From NCBI GenBank assembly GCA_035293945.1, contig DATGLV010000008.1, forward strand, positions 186,001 to 250,000: 64,000 bases of DNA, in the 5' to 3' direction. Below the pieces are notes generated by a model. The model ran no database searches. It was not told the DNA's origin and saw nothing but the letters and a program-made list of their open reading frames with translations. The stretch is from VAZQ01 sp035293945. GTDB taxonomy: Bacteria; Pseudomonadota; Alphaproteobacteria; Rhizobiales; Xanthobacteraceae. The position numbers were made by a program, and so were the translations under genes. How positions within the stretch are numbered: the first letter of the stretch is position 1; each line of letters begins with the position of its first letter. Of this stretch, positions 54,670 to 63,825 are shown one piece after another.

Positions 54670-55875
54670 ATGAACGGCAAACAAGACGCTGGCGGCTGGT
54701 CGGAGCCTCTCCCGACCGCCGTGTTGGTGCTCGCCGGTGGCACCGTGCTCGAGGGCGTGGGCTTCGGCGCCGTCGGCCATGCGGTGGGCGAGGTCTGCTT
54801 CAACACCGCCATGACGGGCTATCAGGAAATCCTGACCGACCCCTCCTATGCGGGGCAGATCATCACCTTCACGTTCCCGCATATCGGCAATGTGGGCGCC
54901 AATGAGCAGGACATCGAGACCGTCAACATGGCGGCGACGCCGGGCGCCCGGGGAGTGATCCTGCACGCGCCGATCACACAGCCGTCGAATTACCGCGCGA
55001 CCCGTCATCTCGACCAATGGCTCAAGGCGCGCGGCGTCATCGGCCTGTCCGGGCTCGACACGCGCGCATTGACGAGCCTGATCCGCCAGCACGGAATGCC
55101 TAACGCGGTGATCGCACATGCTCCGAACGGAGTGTTCGATCTTGCGGCGTTGAAGAAAGAGGCGCGCGAATGGCCGGGGCTCGTCGGCATGGACCTGGTG
55201 CCGATGGTGACCAGCGGCCAACGCTTCACCTGGGACGAGACCGCCTGGCGCTGGGGCGCAGGTTATGCCCGGCAGGAGAAGCCTGAATTCCACGTGGTCG
55301 CCATCGATTACGGGATCAAGCGCAATATCCTGCGCCTGCTCGCGGGCTCCGCCTGCCGGGTGACGGTGGTCCCGGCGCAAACCTCCGCGGCCGAGATCAT
55401 GGCGCTGGCGCCGGACGGAATTTTTCTCTCCAACGGCCCTGGCGATCCGGCCGCCACCGGCACCTATGCGGTCCCGGTGATCAAAACCCTGATCGATTCC
55501 GGGCTGCCGACCTTCGGCATCTGCCTCGGCCATCAGATGCTCGGCCTCGCGGTCGGCGCCAAGACCATGAAGATGCACCAGGGCCACCACGGCGCCAATC
55601 ATCCGGTAAAGGATCTCACCACCGGCAAGGTCGAGATCACCTCCATGAATCACGGCTTTGCGGTCGACCGCACGACCTTGCCGGCAAGCGCGGTGGAAAC
55701 TCACGTCTCGCTGTTCGACGGCTCGAATTGCGGCATTGCGCTCAAGGACCGGCCGGTCTTCTCGGTGCAGTACCATCCCGAAGCTTCACCCGGTCCGCGC
55801 GACAGTCATTATCTGTTCGGCCGCTTCGTCGCGCTGATGCGCGAGCGTCGGCGGACGGGAAGCGCTGTCGTTTGA
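54670..55875 (+). CDS. carA: Carbamoyl-phosphate synthase small (glutaminase) subunit
   Basis: 401 residues. The N-terminal domain starts ADVLVLADGT-like (TAVLVLAGGTVLEGVGFGAV). The C-terminal class I glutamine amidotransferase has the nucleophile Cys in PTFGICLGHQMLGLAVG, MNHGFAVD, and the His/Glu pair in VQYHPEASPGP. It supplies ammonia to CarB for carbamoyl phosphate, used in arginine and pyrimidine synthesis. A methyltransferase gene separates it from carB, an unusual but not rare arrangement. Confidence 0.96.
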   Translation: MNGKQDAGGWSEPLPTAVLVLAGGTVLEGVGFGAVGHAVGEVCFNTAMTGYQEILTDPSYAGQIITFTFPHIGNVGANEQDIETVNMAATPGARGVILHAPITQPSNYRATRHLDQWLKARGVIGLSGLDTRALTSLIRQHGMPNAVIAHAPNGVFDLAALKKEAREWPGLVGMDLVPMVTSGQRFTWDETAWRWGAGYARQEKPEFHVVAIDYGIKRNILRLLAGSACRVTVVPAQTSAAEIMALAPDGIFLSNGPGDPAATGTYAVPVIKTLIDSGLPTFGICLGHQMLGLAVGAKTMKMHQGHHGANHPVKDLTTGKVEITSMNHGFAVDRTTLPASAVETHVSLFDGSNCGIALKDRPVFSVQYHPEASPGPRDSHYLFGRFVALMRERRRTGSAVV

Positions 55876-56026
55876 GCGGTCCCAGATGCGGCGATCAAAC
55901 AAATCTTGGCGAAGGCCGACCCGCGATTGATCGGCGGGCTCGCCTGCTGACAACGGCGCCGGTTGCCCCTCTGGCGCGTGGCCACCCGGCCCGATAGGTT
56001 GCCGCCCCACCTTCGAGGTTCCGGCG

Positions 56027-56728
56027 ATGGAAGCGATGTCCGACTGGCGCGCCTTCTGGGACAGCGCCCATTCGATCTACGTCAATGCCCGTCATAAGGA
56101 CGTGCATTACCGCGAGATCGCCGACCAGATCGCCGCTTTCGTGCCGGGCCCCTCGGCGCGCGTGCTCGACTATGGATGCGGCGAAGCAATCCACGCCGCG
56201 CGCGTGGCCGCCGTCGCCTGCGAGGTGCTTCTATGCGATTCTGCGCCGAGCGTTCGCGCCGGCATCGCGGCGCGCTTCTCAGGCGAGCCGCGCATCCGCG
56301 TCCTCGCCCCGGCCGAGGTGGAAAGATTGCCGGACGGCAGCATCGACCTCATCGTCGCAAACTCGATGACGCAATATCTCGAGCCGGCCGAGCTCGACCG
56401 CGCGCTGGCGCTCTGGCGTCGCCTGCTGGCGCCGTCCGGCACGCTCATCGTCGGCGACGTCATTCCGCCCAATGCCGGCACGCTCACAGACGTGGCGGCG
56501 CTGCTGCGCTATGCGGTCGCCAATGGATTCCTCCTGGCCGCGCTCTTGGGGCTCGCCCGCACAGTCGCCTCACCCTATCGGCGCCTGCGCAGCCGGCTCG
56601 GCGTGACGCGCTATACGCAAGAAGCCTTCTTGCAGAAGCTCAAGGCGGCCGGCTTCGCCGGCGAGCGGCTCGCCCGCAATCTCGAGCACAATTCCGCCCG
56701 GATGAGCTTCCGGGCACGACCAATTTGA
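56027..56728 (+). CDS. SAM-dependent methyltransferase
   Basis: 233 residues with a Rossmann-fold methyltransferase core: motif I ARVLDYGCGEAIHAARVA near residue 45, acidic post-I LLCDSAPSVRAGI, and IDLIVANSMTQYL (motif IV region). The C-terminal half has a hydrophobic segment (FLLAALLGLARTV) and a predicted cap. The substrate is unknown. It lies between carA and carB in the same direction, about 150 bases after carA and 215 before carB. Confidence 0.8.
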   Translation: MEAMSDWRAFWDSAHSIYVNARHKDVHYREIADQIAAFVPGPSARVLDYGCGEAIHAARVAAVACEVLLCDSAPSVRAGIAARFSGEPRIRVLAPAEVERLPDGSIDLIVANSMTQYLEPAELDRALALWRRLLAPSGTLIVGDVIPPNAGTLTDVAALLRYAVANGFLLAALLGLARTVASPYRRLRSRLGVTRYTQEAFLQKLKAAGFAGERLARNLEHNSARMSFRARPI

Positions 56729-56830
56729 GGCGATCCGGCATCTCGGGTGGGTGCGCCGAAGGGTTGCCTTGCTTGGCGCGCGGGGGCTGCCACAGCCGGC
56801 TCTGGCATCGGCGGCGATTCTGCGTTAATG

Positions 56831-56898
56831 AGCCCGCGCCGCGGCGGGCTTGCGTCCGCGTCGGAGAGCAAGGACGCGCGACCGCGCGCCCTTTTTTT
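56831..56898 (+). promoter_or_regulatory. Terminator-like hairpin with an alternative pairing just before carB (possible attenuator)
   Basis: First hairpin: AGCCCGC and GCGGGCT (56831-56850). Second hairpin: GGACGCGCG with GCGCGCCC (56872-56891), one mismatch, followed by seven T residues at 56892-56898. GCGTCC at 56852-56857 can pair with GGACGC at 56872-56877, which would undo the terminator stem. carB starts 45 bases after the T-run. It may be an attenuator or simply the terminator of the methyltransferase gene. Confidence 0.55.
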
Positions 56899-56942
56899 AT
56901 GCCTACTTCGTCTTGTTGGCATCCCGAAAGCAAAAGGCCCCA

Positions 56943-59900
56943 ATGCCCAAACGGACCGACATATCCTCGATCCTGATCATCGGCGCCGGCCCCATCGTGA
57001 TCGGCCAAGCCTGCGAATTCGACTATTCGGGCACCCAAGCTTGCAAGGCGCTGAAGGCCGAGGGTTACCGGGTCGTGCTGGTCAATTCCAACCCGGCCAC
57101 GATCATGACCGATCCGGACCTCGCCGACGCTACTTATATCGAGCCGATCACGCCCGAAATCGTCGCCAAGATCATCGAGAAGGAACGCCCGGACGCCCTC
57201 TTGCCCACCATGGGCGGGCAGACCGCCCTCAACTGTGCGCTGTCGCTACGCAAGATGGGCGTGCTGGCCAAATTCAACGTCAAGATGATCGGAGCCACGG
57301 CAGACGCGATCGACAAGGCCGAGGACCGCGAATTGTTCCGCGAGGCGATGCGGCGCATCGGCCTCGAAACGCCGCGTTCGCACCACATCAAGACGCTACC
57401 GGCCGCTCTGACAGCACTCGAGGATATCGGGCTGCCGGCCATCATCCGTCCTTCCTTCACGCTCGGCGGCACCGGCGGCGGCATCGCCTACAACAAGGCC
57501 GAGTTCATCGAGATCGTCGAACGCGGCATCGACGCCTCGCCCACCAACGAGGTGCTGATCGAGGAGGCCGTTCTCGGCTGGAAGGAATTCGAGATGGAGG
57601 TCGTTCGCGACAAGAACGACAACTGCATCATCATCTGCTCGATCGAGAACCTCGATCCGATGGGCGTGCATACCGGCGATTCGATCACCATCGCGCCGGC
57701 CCTCACCCTGACCGATAAAGAATACCAGATCATGCGCGACGCCTCGATCAAGGTGCTGCGCGAGATCGGGGTGGAGACCGGCGGCTCGAACGTGCAGTTC
57801 GCCATCAATCCGGTGGACGGTCGCCTGGTCATCATCGAGATGAATCCGCGCGTGTCACGCTCCTCCGCGCTTGCCTCCAAGGCGACCGGCTTCCCGATCG
57901 CCAAGGTCGCGGCCAAGCTCGCGGTCGGCTACACGCTCGACGAGATCGCCAACGACATCACCGGCGGAGCGACGCCCGCCTCGTTCGAGCCCACCATCGA
58001 TTACGTCGTCACCAAGATCCCACGCTTTGCCTTCGAGAAATTTCCCGGCGCCGAGCCGACATTGACCACCTCGATGAAATCGGTCGGCGAGGTCATGGCG
58101 ATCGGCCGCACCTTCCAGGAGAGCCTGCAAAAGGCGCTGCGCTCACTCGAGACCGGGTTGACCGGCCTCGACGAGATCGCGATCGAAGGCCTCGGCCGGG
58201 GCGACGACAAGACCGCCGTTCGCGCAGCGCTCGGCGTGCCCACGCCCGACCGCCTGCTCAAGGTCGCGCAGGCCATGCGGCTCGGCTTCACTGACGAGGA
58301 GATCTACGCTTCCTGCCGCATCGATCCCTGGTTCCTGCGCGAGCTGCGCGACATCATCGATACCGAAAAAGAAATCAGCGCGAAGGGCCTGCCGGAGACG
58401 CCGACCGCGCTGCGGCGGCTCAAGGCGATGGGCTTCTCGGACCGCAGGCTCGGCCGCCTCGCTGGCATCGATGAAGTCGAGGTGACGCGGCGCCGTCATG
58501 GGCTCGGCGTGCGGCCGGCCTTCAAGCGCATCGACACTTGTGCGGCCGAGTTCGCCTCGCCGACCGCCTACATGTATTCCACCTACGAGACGCCTTTTGC
58601 TGGCGCGCTCGCCTGCGAAGCCAACCCGTCGGCCAAGCGCAAGGTGATGATCCTCGGCGGCGGTCCCAACCGCATCGGCCAAGGCATCGAGTTCGATTAT
58701 TGCTGTTGCCATGCCGCCTTCGCGCTCGCCGAGGCCGGATTCGAGACCATCATGGTCAATTGCAATCCGGAGACGGTCTCCACCGACTACGACACCTCGC
58801 ACCGGCTCTACTTCGAGCCGCTGACCGCTGAGGACGTGCTCGAGATCGTCGCCGCCGAGCGCCGCAAAGGGACCCTGCACGGCGTAATCGTGCAGTTCGG
58901 CGGCCAGACGCCGCTCAAGCTCGCGGGGCCGCTGGAAGCCGCACAAGTGCCGATCCTCGGCACCTCGCCCAACGCCATCGATCTTGCCGAGGACCGGGAC
59001 CGCTTCAAGCAATTGCTCGATCGGTTGGGACTGCGCCAGCCCACCAGCGGCATTGCGGGCAGCCCCAGCGAGGCGCGCGCCATCGCCGAAGCGATCGGCT
59101 ATCCGATCGTGATCCGTCCCTCCTATGTGCTGGGCGGGCGGGCCATGGAGATCGTGCACGACGCGGCGCACCTCGACCGCTACTTATCCCGCCTGGCCGG
59201 CGATCTGGATCGCCCCTCAGAGCTCATCGTCTCCGACAAGCGGCCGCTGCTCATCGACCGCTACCTGTCCGATGCGATCGAGGTCGATGTCGATTGCCTC
59301 GCCGACGGCACCGACACCGCTATTGCCGGCATCATGGAGCACATCGAGGAGGCCGGCATTCACTCGGGCGACTCTGCCTGCGTGCTGCCGCCGCACTCGC
59401 TGAAACCGGAAGTCATCACCGAGCTCGGCCGGCAGACGCGCGAGCTCGCTCTGGCGCTGCAGGTCGGCGGCCTGATGAACGTGCAATATGCGATCAAGGA
59501 CGGCGACATCTATGTGCTCGAGGTCAATCCGCGCGCCTCGCGCACGGTGCCGTTCGTCGCCAAGGTGATCGGTGTCCCGGTCGCCAAAGTCGCCGCACGG
59601 ATCATGGCGGGCGAGCCGCTTTCCGCCTTCCAGGTTAAGGCGCCGCGCTTTGCTCATGTGGCCGTCAAGGAGGCGGTTTTTCCCTTCGCCCGTTTCCCCG
59701 GCGTCGATACGGTCCTCGGACCGGAGATGAAATCGACCGGCGAGGTGATGGGCATCGACAGCTCTTTCGAGATCGCATTTGCCAAAAGCCAGCTCGGTGG
59801 CGGCTCGCGGCTGCCGCGCAATGGAACGGTCTTCGTTTCGGTGCGCGACGCCGACAAGGATATGCGCATTCTCAAGGCGGTGAAGATTCTCAGCGATCTC

Positions 59901-60224
59901 GGCTTCAGAACGCTCGCCACCTCAGGGACCCAGCGTTTCCTGGTCGAGAAGGGCGTGGCGGCCGAGCGCATCCTCAAGGCATCCGAAGGACGTCCCAATA
60001 TCGTGGACGCCATCCGCAACGGCGAGATTCAGCTGGTCTTCAACACCACCGAAGGAGCTCAGGCGCTGGCCGACAGCCGTCCGCTTCGCCGCGCTGCCCT
60101 CTTGCACAAAGTCCCCTACTACACCACACTTTCAGGGGCCGTCGCGGCAGCGCAAGGGATCAAGGCATATCTCGGGGGCGATCTCGAGGTGCGAACCTTG
60201 CAAAGCTATTTCGATACCCGTTAG
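56943..60224 (+). CDS. carB: Carbamoyl-phosphate synthase large subunit
   Basis: 1093 residues with the two homologous ATP-grasp halves. First half: ISSILIIGAGPIVIGQACEF, NSNPATIMTDP, MGGQTALN and IRPSFTLGGTGGGIAY. Second half: KVMILGGGPNRIGQGIEFDY, NCNPETVSTDYD, QFGGQTPLKLA and IRPSYVLGGRAMEI. The C-terminal MGS-like regulatory domain ends the protein (VPYYTTLSGAVAAAQGIKAY). It makes carbamoyl phosphate from bicarbonate, ammonia from CarA and two ATP. The start at 56943 (MPKRTDISSIL) is the family start; an upstream in-frame start would be inside the leader hairpins. Confidence 0.97.
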   Translation: MPKRTDISSILIIGAGPIVIGQACEFDYSGTQACKALKAEGYRVVLVNSNPATIMTDPDLADATYIEPITPEIVAKIIEKERPDALLPTMGGQTALNCALSLRKMGVLAKFNVKMIGATADAIDKAEDRELFREAMRRIGLETPRSHHIKTLPAALTALEDIGLPAIIRPSFTLGGTGGGIAYNKAEFIEIVERGIDASPTNEVLIEEAVLGWKEFEMEVVRDKNDNCIIICSIENLDPMGVHTGDSITIAPALTLTDKEYQIMRDASIKVLREIGVETGGSNVQFAINPVDGRLVIIEMNPRVSRSSALASKATGFPIAKVAAKLAVGYTLDEIANDITGGATPASFEPTIDYVVTKIPRFAFEKFPGAEPTLTTSMKSVGEVMAIGRTFQESLQKALRSLETGLTGLDEIAIEGLGRGDDKTAVRAALGVPTPDRLLKVAQAMRLGFTDEEIYASCRIDPWFLRELRDIIDTEKEISAKGLPETPTALRRLKAMGFSDRRLGRLAGIDEVEVTRRRHGLGVRPAFKRIDTCAAEFASPTAYMYSTYETPFAGALACEANPSAKRKVMILGGGPNRIGQGIEFDYCCCHAAFALAEAGFETIMVNCNPETVSTDYDTSHRLYFEPLTAEDVLEIVAAERRKGTLHGVIVQFGGQTPLKLAGPLEAAQVPILGTSPNAIDLAEDRDRFKQLLDRLGLRQPTSGIAGSPSEARAIAEAIGYPIVIRPSYVLGGRAMEIVHDAAHLDRYLSRLAGDLDRPSELIVSDKRPLLIDRYLSDAIEVDVDCLADGTDTAIAGIMEHIEEAGIHSGDSACVLPPHSLKPEVITELGRQTRELALALQVGGLMNVQYAIKDGDIYVLEVNPRASRTVPFVAKVIGVPVAKVAARIMAGEPLSAFQVKAPRFAHVAVKEAVFPFARFPGVDTVLGPEMKSTGEVMGIDSSFEIAFAKSQLGGGSRLPRNGTVFVSVRDADKDMRILKAVKILSDLGFRTLATSGTQRFLVEKGVAAERILKASEGRPNIVDAIRNGEIQLVFNTTEGAQALADSRPLRRAALLHKVPYYTTLSGAVAAAQGIKAYLGGDLEVRTLQSYFDTR

Positions 60225-60575
60225 CAACCTGCGCAATTCAAAAATCACTTGAATCCCAATCGATTGGGGTTGAATCTAGGCGAATCGCGAAGGGTTGCGA
60301 ACGGGCCTGAGCGGCCATATTTTCGGCCGGAGCTGTCCGGACAATCGTGCCGAAGCGGGCGTCCTGCCTGGCCGCGGAGGGACAGTGAACCGGCGGCTTA
60401 GGATCGCGGACGGCAAGACCAACCGCGGTAGAGCGACGGCGTGCGGTACTCCATCTCCCGTCGATTCACGCGTGAATCGCCGGAGGCGGAGTGCCGTTTC
60501 ATGTTGTGGTTACAGCACCGCTATCGGTTATTGCAACCGCGAGAAAGCTGAAGATTCGAGAGGACTGAAGAACCG
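60225..60575. other. carB-greA intergenic region
   Basis: About 350 bases with the palindrome at 60255. The short frame at 60295-60594 has no family resemblance. The greA promoter should lie here. Confidence 0.4.
60255..60268. promoter_or_regulatory. Perfect palindrome flanked by direct repeats between carB and greA
   Basis: CCCAATCGATTGGG is a 14-base perfect palindrome, and TTGAATC lies directly on both sides as a direct repeat (60249 and 60270). No T-run follows. It may be an operator in the greA promoter region or an mRNA end structure for carB. Confidence 0.45.
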
Positions 60576-61049
60576 ATGGAAAAGCTCCCCATGACGGCTG
60601 AGGGCTATGCGACGCTCGAGAACGAGCTCAAGCATCGCCAACAGGTGGAGCGGCCGCGCATCATCCAGCAGATCACCGATGCGCGCACGCACGGCGATCT
60701 GTCGGAGAATGCCGAGTATCACGCCGCCAAGGAATCGCAATCCCTCAACGAGGGCCACATCGCGGATCTGGAGGACAAGCTGGCGCGCGCCGAGGTCATC
60801 GACGTCTCGAAGCTGTCCGGCGACACGATCAAGTTCGGCGCCACGGTCACGCTGATTGACGAGGACACCGAGAAGAAGGTGGTCTGGCAGATCGTCGGCG
60901 AGCCGGAGGCCGATGCCAAGAAGGGCAAGATTTCGATTACCTCGCCCATGGCGCGCGCGCTGATCGGCAAGACCAAGGGCGCGAGCGTCGAGGTGGTGAC
61001 GCCCGGCGGCGCCAAAGCCTACGAGATCAAGAAGGTGGAGTGGCGCTGA
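60576..61049 (+). CDS. greA: Transcription elongation factor GreA
   Basis: 157 residues, the normal length. The N-terminal coiled coil carries the catalytic tip acids in DARTHGDLSENAEYHAAKES, and the C-terminal FKBP-like domain ends in KTKGASVEVVTPGGAKAYEI. It rescues backtracked RNA polymerase by stimulating transcript cleavage. The ATG at 60576 follows GAGAGGAC. Single gene, followed by a repeat hairpin. Confidence 0.95.
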   Translation: MEKLPMTAEGYATLENELKHRQQVERPRIIQQITDARTHGDLSENAEYHAAKESQSLNEGHIADLEDKLARAEVIDVSKLSGDTIKFGATVTLIDEDTEKKVVWQIVGEPEADAKKGKISITSPMARALIGKTKGASVEVVTPGGAKAYEIKKVEWR

Positions 61050-61064
61050 GGCCTGGTTTCTGCC

Positions 61065-61096
61065 CTGGCCGGACTTGGTCTGGCCAAGCCAGGGAC
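61065..61096. repeat. Hairpin repeat after greA
   Basis: CCCTGGC and GCCAGGG enclose TTGG...CCAA. The GGCCGGACTTG part matches the hairpin at 14815. It lies between convergent genes and may stop both transcripts. Confidence 0.55.
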
Positions 61097-61143
61097 GAGC
61101 CTGGGCATGACCTTGTGGAGCTTGGGATCGAGCTCCAGCTTGC

Positions 61144-61623
61144 TTAGCCGGGAGGCGCGACCTCCAAGGGCACCATGGCGGCGTCCTTGGAGTTGCGCAG
61201 CGTGAGCGATGTCTTGACATTGCGCACGTGCGGAGCCGCGGTCAGCTCGGCCACGAAGGCTTGGAAGGTCGGCAGGTCGGGAGCAACGCATTTCAGGATG
61301 AAGTCGATCTCGCCCGACAGCATCCAGCATTCGCGCACCAGCGGCTCCGCGCGAACGAAGTCTTCGAACGCCTTGAGATCCGCCTCTGCCTGACTGGAAA
61401 GGTGCACCATGGCAAAGACCGTCACCTCGTAGCCCAGCATCTTCTGGTCAAGCAGCGCCCGGTATCCCTTGATATAGCCGGCCTGCTTGAGGGCGCGCAC
61501 GCGGCGCAGACACGGCGGGGCCGATATCCCGACCCGGTTGGCCAGCTCCACATTGGTGATGCGGCCGTTTTCTTGCAGCTCTTTGAGGATCTTCCGGTCG
61601 ATCGAGTCGAGCTGGACTTCCAC
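61144..61623 (-). CDS. Lrp/AsnC-family transcriptional regulator
   Basis: About 159 residues: helix-turn-helix LDSIDRKILKELQENGRITN then VELANRVGISAPPCLRRVRA, and a RAM ligand domain (VFAMVHLSSQAEADLKAFED, VRECWMLSGEIDFILKCVAP). GTG at 61623 is preferred because GGAGG lies 6 bases before it; TTG at 61653 is the longer alternative. It is divergent from trxB, an arrangement repeated in many Hyphomicrobiales, and may regulate it; the ligand is unknown. Confidence 0.88.
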   Translation of the reverse strand: MEVQLDSIDRKILKELQENGRITNVELANRVGISAPPCLRRVRALKQAGYIKGYRALLDQKMLGYEVTVFAMVHLSSQAEADLKAFEDFVRAEPLVRECWMLSGEIDFILKCVAPDLPTFQAFVAELTAAPHVRNVKTSLTLRNSKDAAMVPLEVAPPG

Positions 61624-61871
61624 CGAGGGCCTCCGGGCAAAGTAGATGCCCAATTCTTACCCTTATTGGGAGGCGTGCGAAACATTATTGCGCGATTTAG
61701 GAGCTGGCGTTCGAAAGAATAAGCATCAATTGTGGGCTCCCGATCTGCGTATCTTGCATAGCTCCGGGGAGACCCTAAATTGAGCGTGCCGAGGGCACGG
61801 TGACCGGGATCGACCTGTCTGGTGGCCACCACCCCGCATCGCAATCACCGGATCGTGGAGAGATCGTCCAG

Positions 61872-62873
61872 ATGGGCAAGACCACCCATGCCAAGGTCGT
61901 CATCATCGGCTCTGGGCCGGCCGGCTACACGGCGGCGATCTATGCGGCACGCGCGATGCTCCAACCGGTTCTGATCCAGGGGATCCAGCCGGGCGGCCAG
62001 CTCACCATCACCACCGACGTCGAGAACTATCCGGGCTTTGCCGATGTCATCCAGGGTCCCTGGCTGATGGAGCAAATGCTGAAGCAGGCCGAACATGTCG
62101 GGACGCGGATCGTCTCCGACCATGTCAACAAGGTCGCGCTCGCGCGCCGGCCATTTCGGCTCGACTGCGATTCCGGTGATGCCTATCTGGCCGATACCCT
62201 GATCATCGCGACCGGCGCGCAGGCGCGCTGGCTGGAGCTCCCTTCGGAACAACGATTCAAGGGCTATGGGGTCTCCGCTTGCGCAACCTGCGACGGCTTC
62301 TTCTATCGTGGCAAGGACGTGGTGGTCGTGGGCGGCGGCAATACCGCGGTGGAAGAGGCGCTGTTCCTCACCAACTTCGCCGCCAAGGTCACGATCGTGC
62401 ACCGGCGCGACCGCTTCCGGGCCGAGAAGATTCTGCAGGATCGCCTGTTCAAGAATCCAAAGATCTCGGTGATCTGGAATGCCGAGCTCGCCGAAGTCAC
62501 CGGCTCCGACAACCCGCTCAAGGTGAAGGCGGTGCGGTTGCGCGACACCCGGAGTGGGGCCGTCACTGAGCGCGCTACCGATGGGGTCTTCATCGCCATC
62601 GGACACACGCCGGCTTCCGAGCTGTTCGCCGGCCAGATCGAGATGAAGCCATCGGGCTATATCAGGACGGCCGCGCACTCGACCGCGACCTCGGTCGCCG
62701 GCGTGTTTGCGGCCGGGGACGTCACCGACGACGTCTACCGCCAAGCGGTGACTGCGGCCGGCCAAGGCTGTATGGCGGCACTCGAGGCCGAGCGCTTCTT
62801 GGCGGCGCACGACGATCACACCGCCGTCAGCGAAGGCAAAGCGGAACAGCGAACAGCCGCCGCAGTGAGCTGA
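61872..62873 (+). CDS. trxB: Thioredoxin-disulfide reductase
   Basis: 333 residues: FAD-binding VVIIGSGPAGYTAAIYAARA at the start, the redox-active CATC at Cys137 and Cys140, NADPH-binding VVVVGGGNTAVEEALFLTNF, and GVFAAGDVTDDVYRQAVTAA near the end. It reduces thioredoxin with NADPH in the cytoplasm. The ATG at 61872 matches the family start. The last 20 residues are a variable tail. A LysR-type gene follows 58 bases later. Confidence 0.96.
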   Translation: MGKTTHAKVVIIGSGPAGYTAAIYAARAMLQPVLIQGIQPGGQLTITTDVENYPGFADVIQGPWLMEQMLKQAEHVGTRIVSDHVNKVALARRPFRLDCDSGDAYLADTLIIATGAQARWLELPSEQRFKGYGVSACATCDGFFYRGKDVVVVGGGNTAVEEALFLTNFAAKVTIVHRRDRFRAEKILQDRLFKNPKISVIWNAELAEVTGSDNPLKVKAVRLRDTRSGAVTERATDGVFIAIGHTPASELFAGQIEMKPSGYIRTAAHSTATSVAGVFAAGDVTDDVYRQAVTAAGQGCMAALEAERFLAAHDDHTAVSEGKAEQRTAAAVS

Positions 62874-62931
62874 GAGCTCGCACTGCGTCCGGGGGATTGA
62901 ATTCGAGCGCTCATCGCGCACCGGGATCGTC

Positions 62932-63825
62932 ATGGATTGGGACAAGCTCAAGGTTTTTCACGCCGCCGCCCAGGCGGGCAGCTTCACGCATGCGGGCGAG
63001 CAGCTCGGACTGTCGCAATCGGCGGTCTCACGGCAGGTGTCGGCGCTCGAGCAGGAGCTCGGCGTCTCGCTGTTCCACCGCCATGCGCGCGGGCTCATCC
63101 TTACCGAGCAGGGCGAGCTCTTGCAGAGCACGGCCCACGATGTGTTCATGAAGCTCGAGGCCGCTCGCACCAAGCTCGCCGACAGCCGCGAGCGGCCGAA
63201 TGGCGAGCTCAAGGTCACCACCACGGTTGGCATAGGGGTGCACTGGTTGACGCCGCGGCTCGGCGAATTCCTCGATCTCTACCCCGAAATCCGCATCACG
63301 CTCATCACCACGGATGGCGAGCTCGACCTCGCCATGCGGGAAGCCGACGTCGCCATCCGGCTGCGCCAGCCGACCCAACCCGATTTGATCCAGCGCAAGC
63401 TGTTCTCCATGCATTTTCATGCGTGCGCTTCGCCCGAATATCTGAAGAGACTCGGCACGCCGCGCTCGGTCGAGGAGCTCGACCAGCACCGACTCATCAT
63501 CTTGGGCGGAACTATCCAGCCATGGCTGCAGCAGAGCGGCAATTGGCTGCTTACGACCGGGCGCAACGAGCGCGAGCCACGCCTGCCCTCGCTGACGATC
63601 AACAACGTTCTCGGCGTGCTGCGCGCCTGCCAGCGGGGCCTCGGCATCGCCATGCTTCCCGATTATCTGGTCGAGGAGAATGGCGGCCTCGTGCATTTGT
63701 TCGGCGACAACAACGAGGTCGCCTACGACGCCTACTTCGTCTATCCGGAAGAGCTCAAGACCGTGGCGCGCGTGCAGGTATTTCGCGATTTCCTGGTCGC
63801 CAAGGCGCAGCGCTGGAATTTTTGA
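62932..63825 (+). CDS. LysR-family transcriptional regulator
   Basis: 297 residues: N-terminal winged helix (LKVFHAAAQAGSFTHAGEQL then GLSQSAVSRQVSALEQELGV), a linker helix, and a type 2 periplasmic-binding-fold effector domain (GELKVTTTVGIGVHWLTPRL, VEENGGLVHLFGDNNEVAYD). It is placed downstream of trxB on the same strand, the same order seen in related genomes. Targets are unknown. Confidence 0.92.
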   Translation: MDWDKLKVFHAAAQAGSFTHAGEQLGLSQSAVSRQVSALEQELGVSLFHRHARGLILTEQGELLQSTAHDVFMKLEAARTKLADSRERPNGELKVTTTVGIGVHWLTPRLGEFLDLYPEIRITLITTDGELDLAMREADVAIRLRQPTQPDLIQRKLFSMHFHACASPEYLKRLGTPRSVEELDQHRLIILGGTIQPWLQQSGNWLLTTGRNEREPRLPSLTINNVLGVLRACQRGLGIAMLPDYLVEENGGLVHLFGDNNEVAYDAYFVYPEELKTVARVQVFRDFLVAKAQRWNF

